A stretch of 56,186 nucleotides of DNA, from contig CBFHQJ010000022.1 of assembly GCA_965657795.1 (NCBI GenBank), positions 1-56,186 on the forward strand, given 5' to 3'. The translations under genes and the position numbers were made by a program. Source of the stretch: SW10 sp965657795 (lineage in GTDB: Bacteria; Verrucomicrobiota; Verrucomicrobiia; Verrucomicrobiales; Akkermansiaceae). The notes beneath the pieces are model-generated. The model was not told the origin of the DNA, did not search any database, and worked only from the letters and a program-made list of their open reading frames with translations. Positions 18,916 to 28,028 of the stretch are shown here, piece by piece (the stretch's first letter is position 1; every line of letters starts with the position of its first letter).

Positions 18916-19673
18916 TCTTTTTTCCCGGCAGCCGGTGAGATCACGACCGCAATGGGTCGATGGTCCGAGGCAACTTTCTCAGCGATCACCTTGTCATGGA
19001 ATTGGAACGGTGGGAGACCTTTGGAAAAGAAAAAATCAATCTCCACCTTTGGCTCTGAAGCCGACCAGGTGTTCTTGCGGCCTTCACGAAGCATTTTCCA
19101 TCCACTCTTCTCAAGCTTGAGAAGTGAATCGCTCTCCGGCTTGGCGTTAAAATCCCCCGCCAAGACCACCGGATGCTTCCGGTCCTTCAATCCCTCTTGG
19201 AGAACCTCAATTTGCTTCACGCGAAGAGGCTCCTTGATCCAATCATTGTGGATCCCCACGAGGGAAAATTTTCCCGGCCAGCCCGGTGATTTCACAACAA
19301 CCTCCAAAGCAATCCGTGGCTCTGCACCTTTCGGAAGCTTGTGAATGACTGTCTTTTCGATGGGAAATCGCGAAAGCACGGCCATCCCATATTCACCCCC
19401 TTGATAATCCATAAACTTCCCAAAACGGTGTTCCATTTTCAGCAACTTCGCCAACTCCGCAGCCTGATCCACGCCACCGCTTCGCTTGCAGACTTTGTCG
19501 ACTTCTTGAAGCGCAACGAGGTCGGGCTTTTCCGCTGCGATCACTTTCGCAATCCTTCCAAGGTCCAGTTTTCCATCCATTCCTTCACCATGGTGAATAT
19601 TGTAGGCGACCAGACGAAGCTCGCCGGCGAGCGCACAGGGGAGTAATAGAGCCCAAATCAAAAAAATCCTCAT
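18912..19673 (-). CDS. Secreted endonuclease/exonuclease/phosphatase-family protein
   Basis: A 253-residue protein with a signal peptide (MRIFLIWALLLPCALAGE) and the complete EEP fold: RLVAYNIHHGEG, DLVALQEVD (metal Glu), GIHNDWI, VVLAGDFNAKP and the final SDHRPIAVVI His/Asp pair. Members cleave phosphodiesters or phosphomonoesters in DNA, lipids or inositols. Export suggests scavenging of phosphate or nucleic acid outside the cytoplasm. The exact substrate cannot be told. The gene is convergent with the DUF1501 gene, and the stop codons overlap. Confidence 0.85.
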   Translation of the reverse strand: MRIFLIWALLLPCALAGELRLVAYNIHHGEGMDGKLDLGRIAKVIAAEKPDLVALQEVDKVCKRSGGVDQAAELAKLLKMEHRFGKFMDYQGGEYGMAVLSRFPIEKTVIHKLPKGAEPRIALEVVVKSPGWPGKFSLVGIHNDWIKEPLRVKQIEVLQEGLKDRKHPVVLAGDFNAKPESDSLLKLEKSGWKMLREGRKNTWSASEPKVEIDFFFSKGLPPFQFHDKVIAEKVASDHRPIAVVISPAAGKKD

Positions 19674-19835
19674 AGGACTGACTACGTCAGCGAAAAGACA
19701 TCTTTCGCATCGAAGGACACAGTTGAGTCGATTTCGCTAAATTTGCCTTAAAAACAACATATTTCTCGAAATCATTATTGATAACTTCAGCAAAGCCATC
19801 GAAAATCCCGCGCCGCTCCGACTTGCCACCTAATA

Positions 19836-21239
19836 ATGACAATGCCCAAACTTTCGATTCCCGCACTGAAGCATGTTCCCGAACTTGATTCCGGATTTAT
19901 CCCGGCCTCCTTGTGGAATCAGGCCTTCCGGGACAAATGTTCTTCCGAAGAGAGTCGTGAAATCAGGATTGCTGTCCTCAGACCCGACGGCACTGGAACT
20001 GTCCACTCCGAGCGCATCCTGACCGGTGACGACGATGAGTCAGCCTCACTTAATTTCCGGCTCATCGAACGAGTGGTGAAATTTCTCCTTTGGAGCTGTG
20101 GTGGCACCAAGGTCGTTCTCGAGGATTCCCCCGCCCTCGCCCAAGCCCTCGGAGAACACTATCGCGAGAGAGGAAAGCGTGAGTTCGATGTCGATTACTC
20201 CCGCCGCTTTTTTGGAGATACCTTGATCATCTCTTCCGAATCGACAGCTTCGTTCCCAACTCCAAAAGAGCCCAACGATTCCGGCAGTGAAATCGGACTC
20301 AAGGGCAACCGAATCGGCTTTGACCTCGGTGGATCTGACCGTAAATGCGCGGCCGTGATCGACGGAGAAGTTGTCTTTTCCGAGGAAGTCACCTGGGACC
20401 CCTACTTTCAAAGTGATCCAAGCTATCATCGCGAAGGCATCATCGATAGCATTCGCCTCGCTGCCGCGCACCTGCCAAAAGTTGATGCCATCGGAGGCTC
20501 CGCCGCCGGGGTTTATGTCGACAGCAAGGTCCGGGCGGCCTCCCTTTTTCGGGGCGTACCCGATGAGCTTTTTGAGGAGCATGTAGAAAACATTTTCTTC
20601 GAGGTCGCCGAAGAATGGAACGTCCCCATCCGGGTCGTGAACGATGGTGATGTCACTGCCTTAGCCGGCGCCATGTCGCTGAATGATGGATGCGTCCTCG
20701 GGCTTGCCATGGGCACGAGTGCCGCTGCCGGATATGCCGACGCTGATTCACTTATCACTCCGTGGATTTCCGAACTCGCCTTCGTCCCAATCGATTTCAG
20801 CGAGGACGCGGCCCAAGACGAATGGTCCGGCGACATCGGTTGCGCTGTCAATTATTTCAGCCAGCAAGCCGTTTCCCGACTCATTGAACCAGCCGGACTC
20901 AAGATCGATCCTTCACTTGGAAAGCCCGAAAAACTGGTCCTCGTCCAAAAGGCCATGGAAGCCGGAGACGAAAGGGCAGCCGCGATTTACCGCACCATCG
21001 GGATCTATCTTGGCTACGCCATTCCTCAATTCGCTCGTTTCTACAATGTCAAACACATGCTTTTGCTGGGACGAGTGCTGACCGGCAAAGGTGGTGAAAT
21101 CATCATTGCCAAGGCCGAGGAAGTTCTCCGGGACGAGTTCCCCGAACTCGCCAAAAAGGTCTCTCTGAGCACCCCCGACGAGAAAATGAAACGCCACGGC
21201 CAAGCCATTGCCGCGGCAAGTTTGCCTGTTCTTGAGTGA
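19836..21239 (+). CDS. ROK-like sugar kinase with N-terminal extension
   Basis: A 467-residue protein. Residues about 155-460 look like the ROK/ASKHA kinase fold: RIGFDLGGSDRKCAAVIDGE (phosphate-1 loop), IGGSAAGVYVD, the catalytic Asp in VVNDGDVTALAG, and LAMGTSAAAGY (phosphate-2/adenosine region). The usual ROK zinc motif CxCGxxGC is absent; DIGCAVNYFSQQAV occupies its place. The first about 150 residues have no recognised domain. Standard ROK kinases are near 300 residues, so the extension is unusual. It likely phosphorylates a hexose or amino sugar, but the substrate is unknown. It stands alone, with a 162-bp upstream gap in which I saw no clear element. Confidence 0.7.
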   Translation: MTMPKLSIPALKHVPELDSGFIPASLWNQAFRDKCSSEESREIRIAVLRPDGTGTVHSERILTGDDDESASLNFRLIERVVKFLLWSCGGTKVVLEDSPALAQALGEHYRERGKREFDVDYSRRFFGDTLIISSESTASFPTPKEPNDSGSEIGLKGNRIGFDLGGSDRKCAAVIDGEVVFSEEVTWDPYFQSDPSYHREGIIDSIRLAAAHLPKVDAIGGSAAGVYVDSKVRAASLFRGVPDELFEEHVENIFFEVAEEWNVPIRVVNDGDVTALAGAMSLNDGCVLGLAMGTSAAAGYADADSLITPWISELAFVPIDFSEDAAQDEWSGDIGCAVNYFSQQAVSRLIEPAGLKIDPSLGKPEKLVLVQKAMEAGDERAAAIYRTIGIYLGYAIPQFARFYNVKHMLLLGRVLTGKGGEIIIAKAEEVLRDEFPELAKKVSLSTPDEKMKRHGQAIAAASLPVLE

Positions 21240-21379
21240 CCGGTTTTTGCACGCGTTTCTCCTTTTTGCCCGGAACACCTCCTGAATTTCCAAAAACCTC
21301 TAATTAAAGCAAAGTTCATCCTTGCCAAAGAGCTGCCGGACTCCTAGTTTCCGCCGCCTCAACCCAAATCCTGATTTTT

Positions 21380-21535
21380 ATGTCCAAGCACAACTCTCTC
21401 AAACGTAAAGGCGGCGCAACCGGTAAACGCTCAGTGATGAAGCGCTTCGAGCGCGTCAAGCTCATGAAAGAGCGTGGCGAATGGAAAGAAGGACAAAGCG
21501 CCATCGGTCTCCCAAAGACCAAGGCTGAAGGATAA
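21380..21535 (+). CDS. Small basic protein, Chlamydiae/Verrucomicrobia family
   Basis: A 51-residue, strongly basic protein starting MSKHNSLKRKGGATGKRS and ending PKTKAEG. It matches the short conserved family found throughout Verrucomicrobia and Chlamydiae and known only as 'small basic protein'. Its charge and size suggest RNA or ribosome binding, but no function is established. It is followed by its own terminator, so it is probably a single-gene transcript. It is a useful lineage marker for this window. Confidence 0.85.
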   Translation: MSKHNSLKRKGGATGKRSVMKRFERVKLMKERGEWKEGQSAIGLPKTKAEG

Positions 21536-21571
21536 ATCTCGCGCTTTGCGGGGAACCCAACCTCAATTTTC

Positions 21572-21601
21572 GGCGGGGCCATTCCTTGGCTCCGCCTTTT
21601 T
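21572..21601 (+). terminator. Rho-independent terminator
   Basis: The stem GGCGGGGCC / GGCTCCGCC (21572-21580 with 21588-21596) is followed by TTTTT. It ends the small-basic-protein transcript and lies only 6 bp before the pseudouridine-synthase ATG. Confidence 0.8.
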
Positions 21602-21607
21602 CTTGCC

Positions 21608-22342
21608 ATGAATCCACCCGAAGGAATCCGACTCAATAAATACCTCGCTTCGGCGGGCGTAGGTTCCCGTCGTGCCTGCGATGCTTTGGTCCAGCAGGGC
21701 GAAGTGATCATCAATGGTGAGACCTGCTTAAATCCGGGTTACCGCGTCCAACCGGGCGATTTCATTCGAGCGAGTGGAAGGAGAATCGAACCCCTTGAGG
21801 TCCAATCCATCGTGTTGCACAAGCCGCCCGGACTGGTCTGCACCCGAAGCGATGAAAACAATAGGGCTACAATTTACGAATTGCTCCCCCCGCGCCTCCA
21901 TCACCTCGCTCACGTCGGACGACTTGATCTTGATTCCGAAGGTCTTCTCATTCTGAGTAATGACGGTGAACTCACGCAGGCTCTGACCCACCCAAGCCAC
22001 AAGATTGAGAAGCTCTATCAAGTCACGACCGAGAATGCCTTCGAAAACTCCATTCTTACTCAACTGGAGAAAGGGGTCTTTACCGAAGTCGGAAAAGCAC
22101 GGGCCGTTTCAGTGAAGCGCCTCTCGTCACGTCGACTCGAAATGATTCTCAACACCGGCTTAAAGCGTCAGATCCGCTACATGATCCAGGCCGTTGGACA
22201 TCGAGTGAAACGACTCGTGCGAATCAAGATTGGCGATCTGACGCTCAATACTCTGAAGCCCGGAAAATGGCGCTTTTTAGAGAAGTCCGAGCGGGATGCA
22301 CTGATGGCTCTGTCTGGAAAGACACAAGGTCCCCGGAAATAA
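21608..22342 (+). CDS. Pseudouridine synthase, RsuA/RluB/RluE/RluF family
   Basis: A 244-residue enzyme that isomerises uridine to pseudouridine in ribosomal RNA. An N-terminal S4 RNA-binding domain (LNKYLASAGVGSRRACD) is followed by the catalytic domain with HVGRLDLDSEGLLILSNDG, whose Asp is the nucleophile, and GLKRQIRYM near the end. Length and order fit the RsuA/RluB group; I cannot say which rRNA position is modified. ATG 21608 follows a terminator by 6 bp, so its mRNA must start at or within that hairpin or depend on read-through. Confidence 0.85.
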   Translation: MNPPEGIRLNKYLASAGVGSRRACDALVQQGEVIINGETCLNPGYRVQPGDFIRASGRRIEPLEVQSIVLHKPPGLVCTRSDENNRATIYELLPPRLHHLAHVGRLDLDSEGLLILSNDGELTQALTHPSHKIEKLYQVTTENAFENSILTQLEKGVFTEVGKARAVSVKRLSSRRLEMILNTGLKRQIRYMIQAVGHRVKRLVRIKIGDLTLNTLKPGKWRFLEKSERDALMALSGKTQGPRK

Positions 22343-22430
22343 GCCTCGATCACGAAAAATCAGCGATAATGACTCGAATCAGTCATTGTCGTCTGGGCAC
22401 TGGTCTTGTTACTTTTTTATCACAATCGAA

Positions 22431-24389
22431 ATGAGCAAGAACATCGAAAGCCACCTCAGTGAAGACCGCGTCTTCAAGCCGTCCAAGGAGTTTTCAAAAA
22501 AGGCGCGTGTGAAGAGCATGGCACAATACAAGCGCATGTATCAGGAGTCCATCGACAAGCCTGGTGTTTTCTGGGCACGTGAGGCCAAAGAGCTTGCCTG
22601 GCAAAAAAGATGGACGAAAGCGCTTGATTGGAAAGCTCCCTACGCGAAGTGGTTTGTTGGTGGCAAACTGAACGTCTGCGAAAGCTGCGTTGACCAGCAC
22701 CTCAAAAACGGGCGCGCCAACAAAGCGGCTATTATTTGGGAAGGCGAGCCGGGCGAAAGCCGGACCCTTACTTATCGACAACTCCACCGTGAGGTCTGCA
22801 ATTTTTCCAATGTTCTTCTCGCGAAGGGAATCAAGCCAAAGGACCGGGTGATGATCTACATGCCGATGACTCCGGAGGCTGTCATCGCCATGCTAGCCTG
22901 CGCGCGAATCGGCGCGGTTCACTCCGTCATCTTTGGTGGATTTTCGGCCGACTCAATTGTGGATCGACTTGAGGACTGCAAGGCCAAAGCAATTATCACA
23001 ACCGATGGTGGTTATCGCCGCGGTGGTGTGGTTCAACTTAAAAAGAGCGTCGATGACGCTCTCAAGAAGTATAAAGAAGTCGAAACCGTCATTGTTCACC
23101 AACGGATCGGCAAGGATGAGGCCCCGGTTAAGATGAAACGTGGGCGTGATGTCTGGTGGCACGAAGAAGCCGCCAAAGCGCCCTCGACGCATGAAGCGAA
23201 GGCCTTCGACAGCGAACACCCCCTCTTCATTCTTTACACTTCTGGCTCAACCGGAAAACCCAAAGGCATCCTTCACACCTCCGGGGGATATCTCACCGGG
23301 ACCTACGCCACCTGCAAATACATCTTCGACATGCAGGAGGACGATGTTTACTGGTGCACCGCCGATGTTGGCTGGATCACCGGACACTCCTATATCACTT
23401 ATGGCCCCCTCGCAAACGGCGTGACACAAGTCATGTATGAGGGAGCTCCGAATCACCCTGACTTTGGGCGCTTCTGGGACATCGTCGAGAAATACAGCGT
23501 CAGCATTTTTTACACCGCGCCCACTGCCATCCGCGCCTTTATCAAAGCCGGAAACGAGTTCCCGGAATCGCGCGATCTTTCTTCGCTCCGCCTTCTCGGC
23601 ACCGTGGGAGAGCCCATCAACCCGGAGGCCTGGATGTGGTATCACGAGAAGATCGGTGGGGGCAGATGTCCCATCGTCGACACTTGGTGGCAAACCGAGA
23701 CCGGTGCTATCATGATTTCCCCCCTACCCGGCTGCACCCCCACAAAGCCCGGCACTGCTACACTGCCCTTCTTCGGAGTCGATGCGGCGATCCTGGATGA
23801 AACAGGTGAGGAATGCGGGCCCAATGAGGGCGGAAAATTGGTCATTCGCAAACCCTGGCCTTCCATGCTGCGGACCATTTATGGTGACAAGAAGCGCTAC
23901 CGCGACACCTACTGGAATGATTACAAAGGCATGTACACCGCCGGTGATGGAGCCCGAACCGACAAACAAGGTAACTTCTGGATCGTGGGCCGTCTTGACG
24001 ATGTTCTCAACGTCTCGGGACACCGCCTCGGAACAGCCGAAGTCGAAAGTGCTCTTGTTGCACACAAGGTTGTTGCCGAGGCAGCAGTCGTGGGACGACC
24101 TCACGAGATAAAGGGTCAGGGAGTCGTTGCCTTCGTAACGGTCAAAGGTGGATCAAAGACTTCAGACGCCCTCGCGAAAGAACTCCGAAATCACGTGGGC
24201 AAAATTATTGGCGCAATTGCAAAGCCGGACGAGATTTACTTTGCTCCCGCCCTGCCGAAAACGCGGTCAGGAAAAATCATGCGCAGACTCCTTAAGGAAT
24301 TGGTCTCAACCGGCGAAGTCTCCGGAAATGTCACAACGCTTGAAGATCAGCAAGTGATCTTGGATCTTCAAGCCCAGCTAAAAAAATAA
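22431..24389 (+). CDS. acs: Acetyl-CoA synthetase
   Basis: AMP-forming acetate-CoA ligase that turns acetate, ATP and CoA into acetyl-CoA. From ATG 22431 the protein is 652 residues, the normal length; the open frame reaches 15 codons further upstream but family alignment favours MSKNIESHL. Motifs: YTSGSTGKPKG (P-loop), DTWWQTETG, GRLDDVLNVSGHRLGTAEVE and, near the C terminus, PKTRSGKIMRRLL, whose Lys is acetylated in well-studied homologues to switch off the enzyme. No deacetylase or acetyltransferase lies nearby. Confidence 0.97.
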   Translation: MSKNIESHLSEDRVFKPSKEFSKKARVKSMAQYKRMYQESIDKPGVFWAREAKELAWQKRWTKALDWKAPYAKWFVGGKLNVCESCVDQHLKNGRANKAAIIWEGEPGESRTLTYRQLHREVCNFSNVLLAKGIKPKDRVMIYMPMTPEAVIAMLACARIGAVHSVIFGGFSADSIVDRLEDCKAKAIITTDGGYRRGGVVQLKKSVDDALKKYKEVETVIVHQRIGKDEAPVKMKRGRDVWWHEEAAKAPSTHEAKAFDSEHPLFILYTSGSTGKPKGILHTSGGYLTGTYATCKYIFDMQEDDVYWCTADVGWITGHSYITYGPLANGVTQVMYEGAPNHPDFGRFWDIVEKYSVSIFYTAPTAIRAFIKAGNEFPESRDLSSLRLLGTVGEPINPEAWMWYHEKIGGGRCPIVDTWWQTETGAIMISPLPGCTPTKPGTATLPFFGVDAAILDETGEECGPNEGGKLVIRKPWPSMLRTIYGDKKRYRDTYWNDYKGMYTAGDGARTDKQGNFWIVGRLDDVLNVSGHRLGTAEVESALVAHKVVAEAAVVGRPHEIKGQGVVAFVTVKGGSKTSDALAKELRNHVGKIIGAIAKPDEIYFAPALPKTRSGKIMRRLLKELVSTGEVSGNVTTLEDQQVILDLQAQLKK

Positions 24390-24405
24390 TTCCCTGATTC
24401 ATCAA

Positions 24406-25281
24406 ATGACTCAAAGCCGCTATCTCTTCGCTTCTCTCCTCCAGTATTTTGGAGTGAGAAGAAAGTCCAAGCGAATGACCGATGCAGCTTTTGAAATGCA
24501 CTTGATGCAGGACGGCGAAGAAATCCTAGGAGCATATTGCTGGAGAAACATCGAGCACATCGAAGAGCTCTCGATGGAGTACTGGAATCTTCGCCGTCTT
24601 GAACGTGAGCAGTTAAATCTCATGGCACAAGTCAGAGAAGCGGAGTCAACTCTGGCAGATGCCCAGAAACAAAGAGTAACCCATCTCGACCGATCAAAGG
24701 GCTTGGGCGATGAATTCCTAGGCGAACGAAACTCCCTTCTTGAATCAATCGAAGAAGTCAACCGGTACCGCGATACTCTGATGGCTGAGGCGATTCAGAC
24801 CAAAAAGAAACACTCTGCCCTGAAAATGAAGGTGAAAGTACTTCAGCTAGAAGGGTTCGATGAGGATTCTGAGATTAAGAAAGCTCGAAATGAACTCGCA
24901 AGCCTTCGGGAAGCATTTTCCTCTAACAAAAAGAGGCTGGAAACACTCAACGAGGGATCAACTGTGCTTGAAAAGCAATTGGATCAAATCCAAGGCAAAA
25001 TGGACTTAGAAGCCAGCGATTCCAAAGGTGAAACGACCGAGGCCTTTTCTCAAATTAGCAAAGCGAATGGCGACATTACAAAACATAAAGCCGTCCTCGG
25101 CCGCCTCCATGAAAAACAAGCTGTCCTGTTTCGCGAAGTCGGAAGATTCCTGAATGTAAATTCCAAGCGAAAAGACTGTCGGGAGGCCTGCAAGGAACAT
25201 CGTGGAATTCAGACGCAGACCCGACTCCTCTACCAATCGGTTGAATTCAACCGGAAGCTGGTGGAAAAGTTGGGCGGTTAA
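24406..25281 (+). CDS. Coiled-coil protein of unknown function
   Basis: A 291-residue protein that I do not recognise. No signal peptide or membrane segment is convincing. Residues about 50-235 form a nearly unbroken, highly charged coiled coil (for example REAESTLADAQKQR and KKRLETLNEGSTVLEKQL), followed by a basic C-terminal part with two cysteines (DCREACKEH). It starts 16 bp after acs on the same strand and could be cotranscribed with it, although a functional link is not obvious. Confidence 0.6.
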   Translation: MTQSRYLFASLLQYFGVRRKSKRMTDAAFEMHLMQDGEEILGAYCWRNIEHIEELSMEYWNLRRLEREQLNLMAQVREAESTLADAQKQRVTHLDRSKGLGDEFLGERNSLLESIEEVNRYRDTLMAEAIQTKKKHSALKMKVKVLQLEGFDEDSEIKKARNELASLREAFSSNKKRLETLNEGSTVLEKQLDQIQGKMDLEASDSKGETTEAFSQISKANGDITKHKAVLGRLHEKQAVLFREVGRFLNVNSKRKDCREACKEHRGIQTQTRLLYQSVEFNRKLVEKLGG

Positions 25282-25330
25282 TTTGGCCCCTTCTAGTTTC
25301 CTCCGACCTAGGTTAGGGCTTCTAGCAGAC

Positions 25331-26428
25331 CTACGATGTCACTCGCATGGGCATCAGGACATAGAGGAAGGCATCCTCGGTGCGCAAAACACCAGGACTC
25401 ATCTCATCGATCAAATCAAGGTGTACCTCGTCTTCTTCAAGACTCTTAAGCGGAGCCATTAGGAATTCGGGATTAAAGGCAATTGAAAACTCCTTGCCCT
25501 CGTATTTCACATCAAGACTCTCGTTGGCCTCTCCAATGTCAGGACTGTTCGCCATAACATCGACTTGATTGTGACCGAACGTCAACTTAACCGAATTAGA
25601 CTTCTCAGATGAGAGAAGAGAAACACGTCGAGTGGTCTCAAGCAATTGCTCCCTGCTCAAGGTCAGGCGCTCCTTCGACTCGCCGGGAATGACTTGTCGG
25701 TAATTCGGGTAATTGCCCTCAATAAGTTTGCTAACGATAATGCTGGAGCCAATTTCAAAGCAGACCTGATTGTCGGAAAGCTTAAGGATCATGTCCCCCT
25801 CGGTGCCAAGAAGTCTCTGCAATTCTTGAACAGCCTTTGTCGGGACAATGAAATCGGTTTCGTGACTTGAAGGAAATTCAAGCTCGTGGTCGACCATCGC
25901 GAGACGTCGGCCATCAGTGGCAACAAGTGTCATTTTCCCCTCATTGAAAGAAGTGAAAATCCCGTTAAGCACGTAGCGGGTCTCGTCCGTGGAGATCGCG
26001 TAGGAAGTCTTCTTGAGAGCATTCCGGAAGATCGCCTGCGGAATCTTGTATTCCTTGGCGTCGCTAAATCCGGCAAGGGGAGGAAATTCCCCGTCAGGAA
26101 GCCCTATAATTTTGAAGAAGCTGGGGCCACTCTTGATAGAAGCAACATTTTTACCATCGACAGAAATCTCGATCTCCGCAGAAGGAAGCTCCCGGATAAT
26201 GTTTACGAGGCGCTTGACCGGAAGGGTTGTTGCTCCTGCCTTTGAGACCTCGGCTTGAGCGGTTCCGCTCACCCCGACATCCAAATCAGTAGTAGTTAAA
26301 CGGAGCCCCTCGTCCGAGGCCTCGATCAACACGTTGGAAAGAATCGGGAGAGTCGTGCGACTGCTCACCACATGCTGCACCTGTTGCAACCCATCTAAAA
26401 AGGCTTCCTTTGCGATTCTGAACTTCAT
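25331..26428 (-). CDS. dnaN: DNA polymerase III beta subunit (sliding clamp)
   Basis: The ring-shaped processivity clamp that tethers polymerase III to DNA. The start is ATG 26428 (MKFRIAKEAFLDGLQQV), giving 365 residues, the normal size; the open frame continues 21 codons upstream into non-conserved sequence. Three clamp subdomains are recognisable, with SSRTTLPILSNVLIE in the first, RYVLNGIFTSF and LVATDGRRLAMVDHE in the second, and the C-terminal YVLMPMR, the peptide-binding end. It lies downstream of dnaA on the same strand, as in many bacteria. Confidence 0.97.
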   Translation of the reverse strand: MKFRIAKEAFLDGLQQVQHVVSSRTTLPILSNVLIEASDEGLRLTTTDLDVGVSGTAQAEVSKAGATTLPVKRLVNIIRELPSAEIEISVDGKNVASIKSGPSFFKIIGLPDGEFPPLAGFSDAKEYKIPQAIFRNALKKTSYAISTDETRYVLNGIFTSFNEGKMTLVATDGRRLAMVDHELEFPSSHETDFIVPTKAVQELQRLLGTEGDMILKLSDNQVCFEIGSSIIVSKLIEGNYPNYRQVIPGESKERLTLSREQLLETTRRVSLLSSEKSNSVKLTFGHNQVDVMANSPDIGEANESLDVKYEGKEFSIAFNPEFLMAPLKSLEEDEVHLDLIDEMSPGVLRTEDAFLYVLMPMRVTS

Positions 26429-26446
26429 AATGCAAATGCGCCCGTC

Positions 26447-26473
26447 AGGGCCACTGCGGTGGAAAATGGCCCT
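26447..26473 (-). other. Inverted repeat between dnaA and dnaN
   Basis: AGGGCCA and TGGCCCT (7 bp) flank a 13-base loop 19 bp upstream of the dnaN start codon. No T-run follows, so it is not a standard terminator. It could be an mRNA hairpin in the dnaN leader or chance. Confidence 0.3.
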
Positions 26474-26513
26474 CGCAGCATTTTTTGGCAAGTATTTACT
26501 TAGGAATTAGAAA

Positions 26514-28028
26514 CTAATTCCGCCGTTCCAATGATGCATTGAGTTTCTCAACTGCTCCCCTGACCTCGGGATCGCTCTCGATTTCAGATTTCACCTTCTT
26601 ACAGGCATGAATGACGGTTCCGTGATCTCTTTTCCCGAAGGCATCTCCGATATCTACCAAGGAAAGCTTGGTGAGCTTGCGAGCCAGATACATTGCGATC
26701 TGGCGTGGAAAAGCGATGCTCGCGGGACGGCGACGGCTAGTCATGTCTGAAAGGTTCAGATTATAGTAATCGGCAACTGCCTTCTGAATTTGCTCGACCG
26801 TGACCAGATGGGTGTGCTCGTCGCGCACCAAATCCCCCAAAAGCTCGTCGACCTTCTCAATCGACATCTTTTCGGGCGACAAAAAGCTATAGCTAGCGAC
26901 CCGGGTGAGAGCTCCCTCCAAACGACGCACGTTACTTTTAATTTGGTTGGCAATGTGAACAACAATATTGTTCTCGAGTTCAACTTTCCACTGCTCCATC
27001 TTGCGACGAAGGATGGCGACCCGGGTCTCGAAGCCCGGAGGCTGCAACTCGACAGTAAGCCCACTCTCGAAACGACTGATCAAACGCGGCTCGAGTGTCT
27101 GGATTTCGGGAGCCGGACAGTCACAAGTCAAAATCACCTGAGTTTGCGAATTGAGAAGCGCATTAAAGGTGTGGAAGAACTCATCCTGCGTGCGTTCCTT
27201 ACCCGCGATGAACTGAATATCGTCGATAAGCATGGCATCAACGTGGCGATAAGCCTTTCGAAAAGCATCAAGATTCCCCTTTCGAACAGCCTCGATGAAC
27301 TCGTTCGCAAAGTGCTCGGCAGTCAGAAAAACAACCTTGGCCTTAGGGTCATTGGCGAGGAGTTGTTGGGCCACTGCAGACATCAGGTGGGTCTTGCCCA
27401 GGCCAGCGCGCCCATGAATAAACAGCGGATTAAAACTGCGTCCCTCCTGATAAGCCACGGCGGAACAGGCCGCATGAGCAAATTGGCTGTTATCCCCAAC
27501 CACAAAGCTTTCAAAATCGAACTCCGGATTGATGCCCAGGCGTTTAAGCTTCCGTTGAAAAGCCGGTGTCTTCCCTTCCGATTCCGGAGTGACAACTTTC
27601 ATTGCGCCTCCGGCTTTAGGGCCTCCTGTTTTGAGGCCTCGATCTCCGGTGTGCTGCTTCACCTGATCTTGAGCGGCAGTCTCGACCGGAAATCGTAAGA
27701 CACCTTCCGGTTCAGGTTCGGCCTCGATTGCTCCCTTCACCAAAATTTTGGGAGTACAATGGATCCCCGCTCCTTCCGCAAAGGCCGCGCGGAGTTCGTC
27801 CATGTAATTGGTCTCAATCCAGATTTGGTGCATGTCCGACTGGACTGCTACCACGCCATTTTGATGCTCGGGATCGACGAGCTCTGCGTTTTTGAACCAG
27901 CGGGAAAATGCATCCCCGCTAATATATTCACTTAGTTTTGTTCTGACCAAATTCCACGTTTTTGAAATATTTGGTTCACTTTGATTGTCGTTTTCATTCG
28001 TTAGGTCTCCTTCCTTCTTCTTACTCAT
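26514..28028 (-). CDS. dnaA: Chromosomal replication initiator DnaA
   Basis: AAA+ ATPase that binds DnaA boxes, opens the origin and loads the helicase. ATG 28028 (MSKKKEGDL) gives 504 residues. Domain I (NLVRTKLSEYISGDAFSRWF) and a variable linker precede the AAA+ core, with Walker A GRAGLGKTHL, Walker B MLIDDIQFIAGK and the arginine-bearing ISRFESG. Domain IV ends with the DnaA-box signature KRDHGTVIHACKKV. An open frame extends 17 codons upstream, but conservation begins later. It precedes dnaN and follows the candidate origin region. Confidence 0.97.
   Translation of the reverse strand: MSKKKEGDLTNENDNQSEPNISKTWNLVRTKLSEYISGDAFSRWFKNAELVDPEHQNGVVAVQSDMHQIWIETNYMDELRAAFAEGAGIHCTPKILVKGAIEAEPEPEGVLRFPVETAAQDQVKQHTGDRGLKTGGPKAGGAMKVVTPESEGKTPAFQRKLKRLGINPEFDFESFVVGDNSQFAHAACSAVAYQEGRSFNPLFIHGRAGLGKTHLMSAVAQQLLANDPKAKVVFLTAEHFANEFIEAVRKGNLDAFRKAYRHVDAMLIDDIQFIAGKERTQDEFFHTFNALLNSQTQVILTCDCPAPEIQTLEPRLISRFESGLTVELQPPGFETRVAILRRKMEQWKVELENNIVVHIANQIKSNVRRLEGALTRVASYSFLSPEKMSIEKVDELLGDLVRDEHTHLVTVEQIQKAVADYYNLNLSDMTSRRRPASIAFPRQIAMYLARKLTKLSLVDIGDAFGKRDHGTVIHACKKVKSEIESDPEVRGAVEKLNASLERRN

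Noticed and set aside
25282..25330. Terminator between the coiled-coil gene and dnaN
   Set aside because: The convergent 49-bp gap has no convincing stem followed by a T-run on either strand.
26790..27698. 302-codon plus-strand frame
   Set aside because: It is antisense to dnaA and shows no recognisable domain.
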